Notes under the pieces: generated by a model
Database searches by the model: none
What the model was told of the DNA's origin: nothing
The model's input: only the letters and a program-made list of their open reading frames with translations
Shown here: positions 1-9,083 of the stretch, piece by piece
Numbering within the stretch: position 1 is the first letter of the stretch
How the letters are laid out: each line of letters begins with the position of its first letter
Assembly: GCA_027625915.1 (NCBI GenBank)
Contig: JANTQA010000045.1
Span: 3,472,001 to 3,536,000, forward strand
Reading direction: 5' to 3'
DNA: 64,000 bases
Origin: Anaeramoeba flamelloides
Lineage: Eukaryota; Metamonada; Anaeramoebidae
Translations under genes and position numbers: made by a program

Positions 1-560
1 AAAAAAAAAAAGTTTTCACTTTTTTAAAATGACTATATTATTAATTAACGATTTAAATTTTTTTTTTTCCTTTTTTTCATGATCTTGATTATTATCTGGT
101 AAGTATTCTTATAAAAGCAAAAAATATATATTCTTTTTAATAATTTGATTTTAAAGGAACTTTTTTGAAAAGTTCTTTTCAGAAATTATTAATAATTGGG
201 AATTTTGATTAGTTAATAATGATAATAACCAATTTTTTTTTCCAACTAAAATTTCTAAAATGGTGTTAATACAAAAAAAGAAATTAAACAAAAAATTACT
301 AAAAATTTCCAAAATCCTACTTTTATAGTAAAAGGACAGTAAAACTGGTACTTAAAGACTTTTTTTTTTCTTTTTTTTTCATATAAATATTTATTTGCTT
401 CTTTTTAGTATAAAAATTTTGAGTAATCAAATATGTAATTATTGGTTAAATTTATCGATTTCTTTATTAATTCTATTGATTTAAAATTTCTTAATAATGA
501 TCTTTTTTTATTTATTATTTTTTTTTTATTAAAATAACTCCAATGACTAAAATTTAAAAG
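1..560. other. AT-rich flank or intron upstream of the SNF7 exons
   Basis: No open frame here could be matched to the N-terminal half of SNF7, which must lie upstream. The stretch is T- and A-rich with a polypyrimidine character, and it ends in AAAAG directly before the first recognisable SNF7 exon, so it is best read as intron. A GTAAGT sequence near 99 could be the donor of a preceding exon, but I could not recognise coding sequence before it. Confidence 0.5.
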
Positions 561-1411
561 ATTTCAATGTTGGAAGGAGCTAGTATGAATTTTGAAATTA
601 TGAAATCAATGAAACAAGGTGCAAAGGCAATGCAAAATATTCAAAATGAAATGTAAGGATTTTAATTTTTGATAAACACTTTGAAATTTTTAAATAATTT
701 AGCAAATTTTTTTCGCCTCATTTTGATCAACAGACTCTAAAGAAATATTGTTCTTTAAAGAATGAGATCCGAATCCATTTTCCAGATAATCTCCTTTGTT
801 GTTTATGGATCTTTTTTTTTAATCAATGAGACGGAAAAAATGTGTTAATTTATTAACAAATTTCTTTGTATGATTTTTTCAAAATTTCGAATTTAAACGT
901 TAAATTATGATTTTTATTTTTATCTTTATTTTTTCAAATAATATAGGAGTATTGAACAAGTAGAAGATGTAATGGATGAAATTCAGTAAGTTTTTTTTTG
1001 TATAATTTTTTTTAATCCTTTTTCCAAAATTTTGTCGTTTGAGTATTAAATAAAGAAATTCAACTAATAAGAATAAATTCTTAATTATAACAATTCATCA
1101 ACAAAAAATATTTTAACAATTTTTTGAAAAAAATAAACAGAGAATCTTTCCAAATCGCAGAAGAAATATCTGAAGCAATTTCTCAACCATTTGGAGATGA
1201 ATTTGATGAGGACGAACTTGAAGAAGAATTAAATGAACTCGAAGAACTTGGTTTAGACGAGCAATTGACCCAAATCAGCCAAGACGAAATTAAATTGCCC
1301 AATGTACCAAAAACAACCCTTGTTAACAATAACACCCAGGAAGAAGAAGAGCCCGAAGAAGAATCGGAAGATGAAGAACTTCGTAAACTTGCACAAAGCC
1401 TAGAATTTTAA
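561..1411 (+). CDS. ESCRT-III subunit SNF7/CHMP4 (Vps32), 3' exons, partial at 5' end
   Basis: ESCRT-III filament subunit that remodels endosomal and other membranes. Three exons join in phase: 561-652, 947-985 and 1141-1411, with donors GTAAGG and GTAAGT and AG acceptors. The product reads through LEGASMNFEIMKSMKQGAKA, SIEQVEDVMDEIQ and FQIAEEISEAIS to GDEFDEDELEEELNELE, the alpha3-alpha5 and acidic region typical of CHMP4/Snf7. A conserved PNVP segment and a final helix (DEELRKLAQSL) follow, in the place where CHMP4 binds Bro1/Alix. The basic N-terminal half (alpha1-alpha2) is missing and must be in exons upstream of the window or unrecognised in 1-560. The introns are about 294 and 155 nt, far shorter than those of the other split genes here. 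Family call is secure; the first exon boundary (AAAAG before 561) is inferred. Confidence 0.88.
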
Positions 1412-1463
1412 GAAATATTAAATATTTGATCATTTTCAAACATTTTATATTGCTTTAATCACC

Positions 1464-1491
1464 AAAAAAAAAAAAAAAAAAAAAAAAAAAA
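1464..1491 (+). repeat. A28 homopolymer downstream of the SNF7 stop
   Basis: A run of 28 A residues lies about 50 nt after the TAA of the SNF7 gene. It is encoded in the genome; whether it lies inside the 3' UTR or marks a poly(A)-primed insertion cannot be told from the sequence. Confidence 0.8.
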
Positions 1492-1924
1492 CTTCAGAAT
1501 TATTTTTTTAATAATTTATTGCGTTGATCGGCTCAAAGTTTGGTTTGTTTTAATTTGGTTGAATTAATGAAATTGAATTTTTATTGTTTTTTTTTTTTTT
1601 TATGTTATTTTATTTGCATTTCTTTAATTTATATTTTATTTACTCATAAATAATTTACATATTTGAATGTTTCTTTTCTGCTTGTGGTAATCAATAAATA
1701 ATTTCTATTTACAACTTTAAAAAAGAGTGTTTTTATTATTATTATTATTTAGAAAGAAGTGTAAAGGATACTATAAGTGTCTCTTATACTTAAATATCTG
1801 AAAGGAAATTTCAGCCTAAAATCATAGATTTTATGATTATTAATTAATGAAAATAATTTTAAACTTTTTTGGTTTAAAATTAATTCATTGATATTTATTT
1901 TTTTTAATTTATTTTTGAAAAATT

Positions 1925-2155
1925 AATCTATCTTTTTCATAGGAAGGGCATACCAATAAAAAATGATCAATATTTTCTATAATTTCCTTTTGTTCATATT
2001 TTAAACATAAAGGACATAATTTATTTGAATTGTTTTTATTACATTGTAAAATCTATTGAAGCAGTTCGTAAATGTTCTGAATTTTAGAATTGTTGAGCTT
2101 GAAGGATAATTTGGATATCTTTTTTAAATAAATGATTTTTGATCTTTTATTATTG
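1925..2155 (-). mobile_element. LINE-type retrotransposon, 3'-end fragment
   Basis: Read on the minus strand, a short stretch encodes CPLCLKYEQ...IDHFLLVCPSY, a CxxC...HxxxxC knuckle matching that of the fuller LINE at 56822-58500 (CDLCKEK...DHFLWDCPAY). Upstream of it only frame-broken remnants remain. It is a dead 5'-truncated copy, as is common for LINEs. Confidence 0.7.
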
Positions 2156-2159
2156 TGAA

Positions 2160-2960
2160 ATATTCTTAGGGGGGTGCCCTAAAGTGCAGTAGAGTGTCGT
2201 CAAGTGCCCTAACTTGTCGAGAATTCATAAGAATTAATTATAAACCCAGATTTTACTCTATTCTTTTAAATTCTGAAAAGGTTGCAGTGGCTTTCTTTTA
2301 AATTCAAAAGAATTGAGGAAAAATTAAAGATTTTATTACCGTTTTTTTTTATTTGTTCTAAATAAAAAATACCTAAGGACAATTTTCTTGAGGGTTTCTG
2401 TATTATCTGTTAAGTGTTCTAGGTTTTTTTGAGGTTTTCCAAATAAACCGAAAATTTATTAAAATTTTCTGTTTATTTCTAAAGTAAAAAAAACCTAACG
2501 AAAATCAATAGATTTTCCAAATAAAATAGAAAACCTCAAAAAAACCTAGAACACTTCACAAATAAATAGAAAACTCAAAAAAACCTAACGAAAAATCGAT
2601 AGATTTTATAAATAAACCAAAAACTCAAAAAAAAGCTAAAGGCAATTTTCTTGATTTTTTGGTTTATTTAACAAAAATCAAAGGTGTGACTAAAAGTTTT
2701 AAATTATGGAAAAACCTAACGAAAGGTGCCAGTCAAGTGCCGTAGAGTGCCGTTAAGTGCCTAGCTTTTCCAAAATTCAAAAGAATAGAGAAAAATCTTT
2801 GATTTTGCTCAATTCGATCAAATTAAAAAAACCTAATGGAAGTGCCTTAGAGTGCCGTCGAGTGCCTAGGTTTTTTTTAATTTTTGAATGGAAAAGAAAA
2901 TTTATTAAATTTTCTTTTGATTTCAAAAAGTAAAAAAAACCTAACGACTGTAAGAGGAAA
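2160..2960. repeat. AGTGCC/CCTAACG repeat cluster, copy 1
   Basis: The stretch holds several runs of a roughly 10-bp unit close to AGTGCCGTMR (near 2175-2215, 2727-2762 and 2839-2868), interleaved with repeats of CCTAACGAAA and of an AT-rich inverted repeat. Related clusters occur at 18470-18930, 21420-21720 and, more weakly, 52020-52745, and both strands of the motif occur. This looks like subterminal repeats of a degraded transposon family; no coding sequence is seen. Confidence 0.65.
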
Positions 2961-3290
2961 TTAATTTTCTTCCTATTCAAAATGAAAAAAAAAAAATTTC
3001 CTATTTTTTTTTAATTATATAAAAACTTCTGTACTACCTATTTCTGGGCTAATTTAATTCCTCAAAAAATGGACTCTGAAAATCTAAATATTTGTTTACT
3101 TTGGGATATGGGTTCAAGTTGTTTTAATTGGATGCTTTAGTCATTGTAAATTAAAAAAGCAATTAAAGCTAAGCTAATTTATATTTTCATTTATTTATGC
3201 TTAATAATGCTGTTCCCTGTATTGTTTTTACAATGGTATTCTTTTTATTATTTTTTTATAAAAGCAAAAACTAAAGGTATTTCAAAGAAA

Positions 3291-3490
3291 AATGGTATTA
3301 AATATCGCTTGGCTATCTTTTTTTCAATTCTTCAATCTTAGTTTCATTTGGGATTCTTGGTTCACCCAATATCTTACCAAACCATAAAAAAGTACCAAAC
3401 AAAAAAATAGAGATCACAAATTACAATTTATTTTTTGAAACACTCTTTGGTTGAAAACAAAAAGAAAAAGTTTAATATGAAGTGAAGTGA
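3291..3490 (+). repeat. Interspersed repeat of about 200 bp, copy 1
   Basis: The sequence from TTCTTCAATCTTAGTTTCAT onward recurs almost unchanged at 8707-8910, including the trailing TTAATATGAAGTGAA; here the GAAGT unit is repeated three times. Both copies lie in gene flanks: this one is 3' of the minus-strand hydrolase, the other is 5' of the V-ATPase gene. No terminal repeats were recognised. Confidence 0.8.
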
Positions 3491-3532
3491 AGTGAAAATT
3501 GTTTCCCATTTATTCTTGTAAATTGCAACAAT

Positions 3533-4198
3533 TTACTTTTTAATTGTTTTATTTTTATTCCCCTTCTCATCCACATTCCTGTTCTCCCTCTCGTCCTCGT
3601 TCTCTCCTCCCTTCTTGTTTGAGTGGTTTTGGATAATTAATTCAGAAAGCATAGTAAATTCCTTTTCCATATAATGCCCAAGTCCAGTTGTGAAAATACA
3701 CTCACAGTTTTTTAGGTTGGAAACAATTTCGTCTGTGTGCTCTCTAAAAATAATGTCGTCCAAGTGATCCCACACTACATAAGTAGGTGTACTTTTAAGA
3801 TTTTGGTTGATGAATTGCCAATCAATCTCTGGAGAATAGAAATTTTTACCACACCCATCATAATGCGATGGTGAAGAAACCAGATAAACCCCCACTAAAC
3901 GATCTTGCCAATACTGTTTGGTTTGACATATTTTGTTTTCAAGTATTCGAAGTGCAAAAAGAGCACCCATTGAATGGCCTACAATTATTAACGGATCTTC
4001 TTTTGGGATTTGTTTAAAAACTGTTTTGATTGTTTGGAACCATTTGGCTAATTTCGGCCTTCGATAATCAGGAAGCTCGGGTAAATGAACGTTGAATTGG
4101 TTTGTTGAGTTTAAAGTTTTTTGTAACCAAGGGTAAAAACATTCTTGATAGGTAACACCGAGCCCATGTAAAAGAAGAACTTGTGTTTTTTTGTTCAT
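3533..4198 (-). CDS. RBBP9/YdeN-type alpha/beta serine hydrolase
   Basis: Small alpha/beta-hydrolase of the RBBP9/YdeN group, whose members are serine hydrolases with poorly known substrates. An N-terminal strand is followed by the HGLG oxyanion turn, then VGHSMGA with the nucleophile Ser at residue 76, WDHLDDII carrying the likely acidic residue, and GLGHYME with the catalytic His at residue 175. I start the protein at the ATG at 4198 (221 codons), because strand 1 begins right after it and the 20 residues available upstream are a Phe-rich run of noncoding composition; a start at 4258 is possible. The last 35 or so residues are a charged, low-complexity tail (GGENEDERENRN...) beyond the usual end of the family. 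No intron is needed. It has no functional link to its neighbours. Confidence 0.85.
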   Translation of the reverse strand: MNKKTQVLLLHGLGVTYQECFYPWLQKTLNSTNQFNVHLPELPDYRRPKLAKWFQTIKTVFKQIPKEDPLIIVGHSMGALFALRILENKICQTKQYWQDRLVGVYLVSSPSHYDGCGKNFYSPEIDWQFINQNLKSTPTYVVWDHLDDIIFREHTDEIVSNLKNCECIFTTGLGHYMEKEFTMLSELIIQNHSNKKGGENEDERENRNVDEKGNKNKTIKK

Positions 4199-4384
4199 TG
4201 TTTTTTTATTTGAAAAAAACAGAATTAATGATTGAAATAAAAAAAAATAAATTTTCAAGCAAACTTATTGTTATCATTTTTTGAGTATTGGGTTTTTATA
4301 GACTTATTTTAACATATTTTGAAAGCGAATTCTTTGTTGGAGTTCTTGAGGCTTTCTGATCTGCTTTGTGTTTGAAAAATTTTA

Positions 4385-4650
4385 AATGTTTTCAAAATAC
4401 TGATAAATTCTAATAAATTTCAAAAAAATTTTTAGTTAAATATCCTTTTTTATAAATCTTCAAACTGTTTCTTATCAAACAGCCCCTGGACAAAGAAAAT
4501 TTGAAGAGTAACTAATTTTACAGAGTCTATTAACACTTGACCACATAAAAAGCTTTATTCTAAGCTTGATCAGAATAATTTCATAAAGGATAAAGCAGCA
4601 ACAATTTCCAAACATAAATTATAATTTATCAGTAAAGAAATGTTGTTTGT
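4385..4650 (+). repeat. Interspersed repeat of about 260 bp, copy 1
   Basis: From ACTGATAAATTCTAATAAAT to about 4650 the sequence matches 15505-15750 inside the first intron of the EF-hand gene, with substitutions and small gaps. It covers ACTAATTTTACAGAGT and TTAACAC. It directly abuts the inverted-repeat element at 4665. Confidence 0.75.
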
Positions 4651-4664
4651 TTTTTTTTAAGTAA

Positions 4665-5158
4665 AGTCAGTAAAAAAATACCTGACATGAAAAAAATCCC
4701 AGACAAGATTTTTTCTGGTAAATATTCGGAAAACTATTGTGTAATTACATTTTATTTATAATCAAATCCTTAATTTTTAGAATAAAACTATTAAAATTAT
4801 AACTCATTCACTTATTAGAATGATGATTAATGAAATTACACAAGTTCAAAACACTATTCAATCAATCAAAAAACATGATAAAAAATTATCATTTTCCAAA
4901 CTCTAGTAAACCTCGATAATACTCTATTGTTTTTCAAAAAAAGTTGATATAATTATGTTATCAAAAAATAACTTGAATATTCTAGAAACCCAGCTAAAAC
5001 GAACTTTAGGTAGGGTTATTTTGAATCTCATAAAAAATTGGTTATTTATAAAAAGGATTTGATTAAAAAAATCAATGAAATTACACAACATTTTTCCGAA
5101 TATTTACAGAAAAAATCTTGTCTGGGATTTTTTTCATGCCTTTATTTTTTTACCTACT
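4665..5158. mobile_element. Terminal-inverted-repeat (MITE-like) element, about 494 bp
   Basis: The two ends are inverted copies over about 85 bp: the left end at 4665-4755 and the right end at 5070-5158 share AAAAAAATCCCAGACAAGAT and the following TTTTTTCT...AAATATTCGG. The interior has no coding potential. Part of the interior and a diverged right end recur at 27165-27535. It reads as a non-autonomous DNA transposon; no clear target-site duplication was seen. Confidence 0.8.
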
Positions 5159-6505
5159 ATATTTCTTAAGGAGGCAAGTACATTTTTAAAAATTTGAGTT
5201 TCGCCACCATTAATGTGAAACTGAATTCATCATTTCATTTCTGTAACCAAATATATTAATATTTTAATAAATACTAGAAGTGGAATATATCCTAGTCTAA
5301 TTAATTTTCATACCAGCTAAAAAATCTTATTCAAAAAAATGAAAAGATTGATCAAGAAAAAATCAATACAAATTATTTTTTTCTTGATCTTATATGTAAA
5401 CATTTCATATAATTACTTGATCTTAATTTAATTTTTGTTTTTAATTCTTTATGGAAATACTTTTCTTTGAAAAATTTTTGAGAAACAAATTACTTTTTAT
5501 TTCTAAAGAAATAATTTTCAAAATGAATTTCAAAATCCAATTTTTATTTAATTGATCTAATTCTTGATTGAGTTCAGACAATAGGATATTTATTGAATTT
5601 TTCATCAAAAATAAATGTTTATTCAACAAATTTGTTCGATTTGATAATTATTTCGTTTCCATTATAAGAAAAAACTCAAAATAATTCCGAATATAATTAT
5701 ATTTTTTTTCTAATTTTTTCTTTTATTCTGGGTTAAATCTTTTTAAACTGTTTTTTTGGCCCTGAAAATTGAATTTCTTTATTTTAATTTTTGAAATATT
5801 ATTCTTTATTTTGTTTTTATTTGATAAAAATACATGAAAAATGAATTTTGAAAGTTAATTTGTAACAAAATGTTTTTGTTAAATAATAATAAATTTTAAT
5901 GGGGTGAGAAATCAAAGTTATAAATTGTTTGGTTTCCTACAAATTAAGAATAACAAGAAAATAAATCTTCGAAAATAGGTTTTGATTAATTTTTTTTTTC
6001 ATTTCTTGATTTCAAGGAATTTATTTGGAAAGGTAATCTTTTGTTTTTGGTCTTCTAAAAGAAAATATTTGTTTCAATTACTCATTTTTTGTTTTATTTT
6101 TTTGATTTACTGTTTCATTAATTTCATTTATATCTTATAAACATAATACTAGATCCAAAACCAAATTTAAAAAAAATTAAAAATTTATTCCTAAAAAAAT
6201 CTTCAAAAAATTGAAAAATGAAATATTCACCTCTGGATTACTTTGGGTTCGCTTTTTTTTCACAAATAGAGTGGTGAATGATGTTTTGGTTTCAAAGTTT
6301 TCATATTTGGTTAATCAAAAAAAATTTTCAATAAGGTTTATGTTCGCATAATGAAAAGTTTTCAAAATCGTAAAATCTAATACTTCCTTACTATTTTAAT
6401 TTGTGTTTTATGAAAAACTAAGGAACTCTGAATTTAACAAATAAATTGGTAAATATATTGTCTTGGAATTTTTTTTTTGAGTTTATTTCCAAAAATCGAT
6501 AACTC
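5159..6505. other. AT-rich intergenic sequence, nothing recognised
   Basis: No convincing gene, RNA or bounded repeat was found. A 62-codon minus-strand frame at 5441-5629 resembles no family known to me and has the background Lys/Asn/Ile/Phe composition. Confidence 0.5.
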
Positions 6506-7890
6506 TTAAGGGATTAGCCACGGTAAAGGAAAAATTTTCACTTTTTTACAATTTTGAAAAGGTTCAGAAAATACCCTCTTTTATTTTAGTTGTAACTAAT
6601 TTATTTTTATTATTTAAAGCACTTCATTCATTATATTTTTTAATTTTTTTTTCAAAAGTCTCAAAGAAATTGCCACAATAGAATATTGGGTTGAATTGCT
6701 TAAAATATTATTTTGAATGTTGAATGACTTATTTTTTATTCTTATCTCAATATTCTATTGTGGCATTTAATTTTTTCATTTTTTATTTTTTCATCATTTT
6801 TGAATTTTTTTAATCCTGACAACATAAAGCAATTAGAAATATTTTTCTATCAGTGACATCTGGTATTAATGGATTTTGTTTAAAATGGATAAAAACATCA
6901 CAATTGAGAGAATCATAAAAGAAAACATAAATGGGACTTATATAGTTAGAAGAAATCCAAAAAAAAAGAATAATTAAGTCAAATTATTACTTGTTAGGAT
7001 TTTAAATCGTTGGATATAGTGGAATTGGAAAAGTGAATATGATTATATGTCATCAAAGTTTTCACCACAAAATAGCTATAAGTTTTATTCTAAGAATCTA
7101 AAATTATCTTCTCCCAAAAAAATAAAACTAAACTCCATTCCAAAAATTTGAAAACATCTAAAATAAAAAATGGGCAAACATAAACTCAATTCATTATATT
7201 TTTCCAAACGTAATATAAAACCACATTTAAGTAACGTAGTATTAATGTTTTTTTAAGTAATAATTTTCATCCAAATATAAGAAATCAATATAAAACAAAA
7301 AATCAAAACAAGTGTGTCCAAAATAAGGAGACGAGATGAGATGAAGGAGTTTCAAAAAATATATATATTGGTAGATTTGTTCGAATCACACCAAAAATGG
7401 TTGATAGATCAAATGATAAGATACCAAGGACCAATTGTATATGGATTTTCAATTTAAGAAACTCAACTGTAACCATCTATCAACCATCGATTTTAAAATT
7501 TTCAGATCTAACGAAACAAATTAAGTAACTGAAAAAAAGGAAAATGAAAAACAAAAACAAAAAGGATAAAAAATGAAATAGTTCGTTGAATTAAAATTAC
7601 TTCACAATTGGATGTAAATCATTTTATTGTTATTCTTCCAACGGTATAAATTGTACCTAAATTAATGAAATTAAGTTTATTTAAAGGGAAAAATAAAAAA
7701 AAAAAAAACTATTTTATCAATTATTTTCTCTTTTTTTTTATTGTTTTAACATTACTAAAAAAAAAATATCAAATAATTTTTTTAAAAAAATTTTTAGAGA
7801 ATCTACGAACACACGCCACTAAAATAAAATACTGTTATCTCATCTCCATCAAATTTGTATTATGTCTTCTGGTGTAGCCACCCCCCTTAA
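6506..7890. mobile_element. TTAA-flanked DNA element, about 1.38 kb, copy 1
   Basis: The element starts TTAAGGGATTAGCCACGG and ends GTAGCCACCCCCCTTAA, so both ends carry TTAA followed inwards by a G run and a CCAC/GTGG inverted terminal repeat. Full or partial copies lie at 38220-39572, 55630-56463 and 20180-21190. About 165 bp in, an internal hairpin has two arms reading GCCACAATAGAATATTG. No transposase frame is present, so this is non-autonomous. TTAA specificity is known from piggyBac-type transposons; assignment to them is inference. A 70-codon frame near the right end is not kept in the other copies. Confidence 0.82.
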
Positions 7891-7960
7891 AGTATTCTAG
7901 AAACTTTTGAACAATTTTTTTGCGTAGTACAGTTAAATACAAAATTATAATGTAGCTGGT

Positions 7961-8100
7961 ACAGTCAGTTGCACTTTTAAAGAACTTAATTTCAACAAAA
8001 TATAAGGGGCAAAAAATCTCAAATTAAAGTCTATTTTTTCTAATTTTTTTTATACAAATTATTTTACTTGAAACAGGAAATATTAAAAAAATCTTTAATT
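7961..8100. mobile_element. Small inverted-repeat element, half copy
   Basis: ACAGTCAGTTGCACTTTTAA followed by AAGGGGCAAAAAATCTC and ACAAATTATTTTACTTGAA matches one arm and the centre of the complete 204-bp element at 52759-52962. The second arm is not recognisable. Confidence 0.6.
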
Positions 8101-8706
8101 GTTTGTTATCAAAAGTATACGTTACTTGGATCTCACAATAAAAGAGTAATAGCTTTTTTTCTTTTCAAATCAAAAAAATAAAAACAAAAAATTAAGAGGT
8201 ACTTACCAAATCAATTCTACAACACACGAATAATATTTTCATTATATATTAGTAAATGAAAATTCGATCTTTGAGGTAAAAGTTTAAAATATATTATATT
8301 TTTACAAAAAAATGTTTTTTTGGGGGTTATTTCTTTTAATTTTTAGTTCTTATTTAAAACCTCACTTATAGAATCCTAAATAATATACTTGCAAATAACT
8401 TTAATGGATAATTTTTTTATTTAAACAAGCTATTTAAAATTAAAGGGGGGTTTCAACTAATTAAAAATAAACTAAATTTCATAATAAATTTCCCAATTTG
8501 TTTTTATCTTTTTTTTTCTTTTATTTTATTTTTCTTTTATTTTTATTTTATTTTTAACAAAAACAGATATTTCTTGTGTACTGAACTGAATATAAAAATT
8601 CAAATTTTTTTATTAAAATAGATAACTTCAATTGAAGAAAATATTTATTTTCAAGATTTGATTTTTAATTGCCAATGATTGTGAAATGAGGTTTATTTCA
8701 TAATTA

Positions 8707-8910
8707 AATGGTATAAAATTTAGTGAGATTATCTTTTTTTGAATTCTTCAATCTTAGTTTCATTTGGGATTCTTGGTTCACCCAATATCTTAACGAACCA
8801 TAAAAAAGTACCACACAAAAAAATAGAGATCACCAATTACAACTTATTCCTTTGAAACACTCTTTGGTTAAAAACAAAAAGATGGAGTTTAATATGAAGT
8901 GAATATTTTT
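8707..8910 (+). repeat. Interspersed repeat of about 200 bp, copy 2
   Basis: Second copy of the repeat at 3291-3490, in the same orientation, ending about 170 bp before the V-ATPase start codon, so it makes up part of that gene's upstream region. Whether it contributes promoter activity is unknown. Confidence 0.8.
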
Positions 8911-9083
8911 TCCGATTATTAGTAAAATATTAGAAATTCAATAGAACTTATTGACTATATTCAAACAATTAAAATTATAACAAGTGTTTTTATGACAACT
9001 GTAATAATTCAACAATGGTCAAAATCAATTTAACACTTTTCATTTTTTCTCCTTTATTTTTTTTTCATTTCTTTTTTTTTGAA

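Noticed and set aside
7665-7877. 70-codon frame at the right end of the TTAA element
   Set aside because: Not conserved in the copies at 38220 and 55630 and consists mainly of homopolymer-derived Lys, Phe and Leu.
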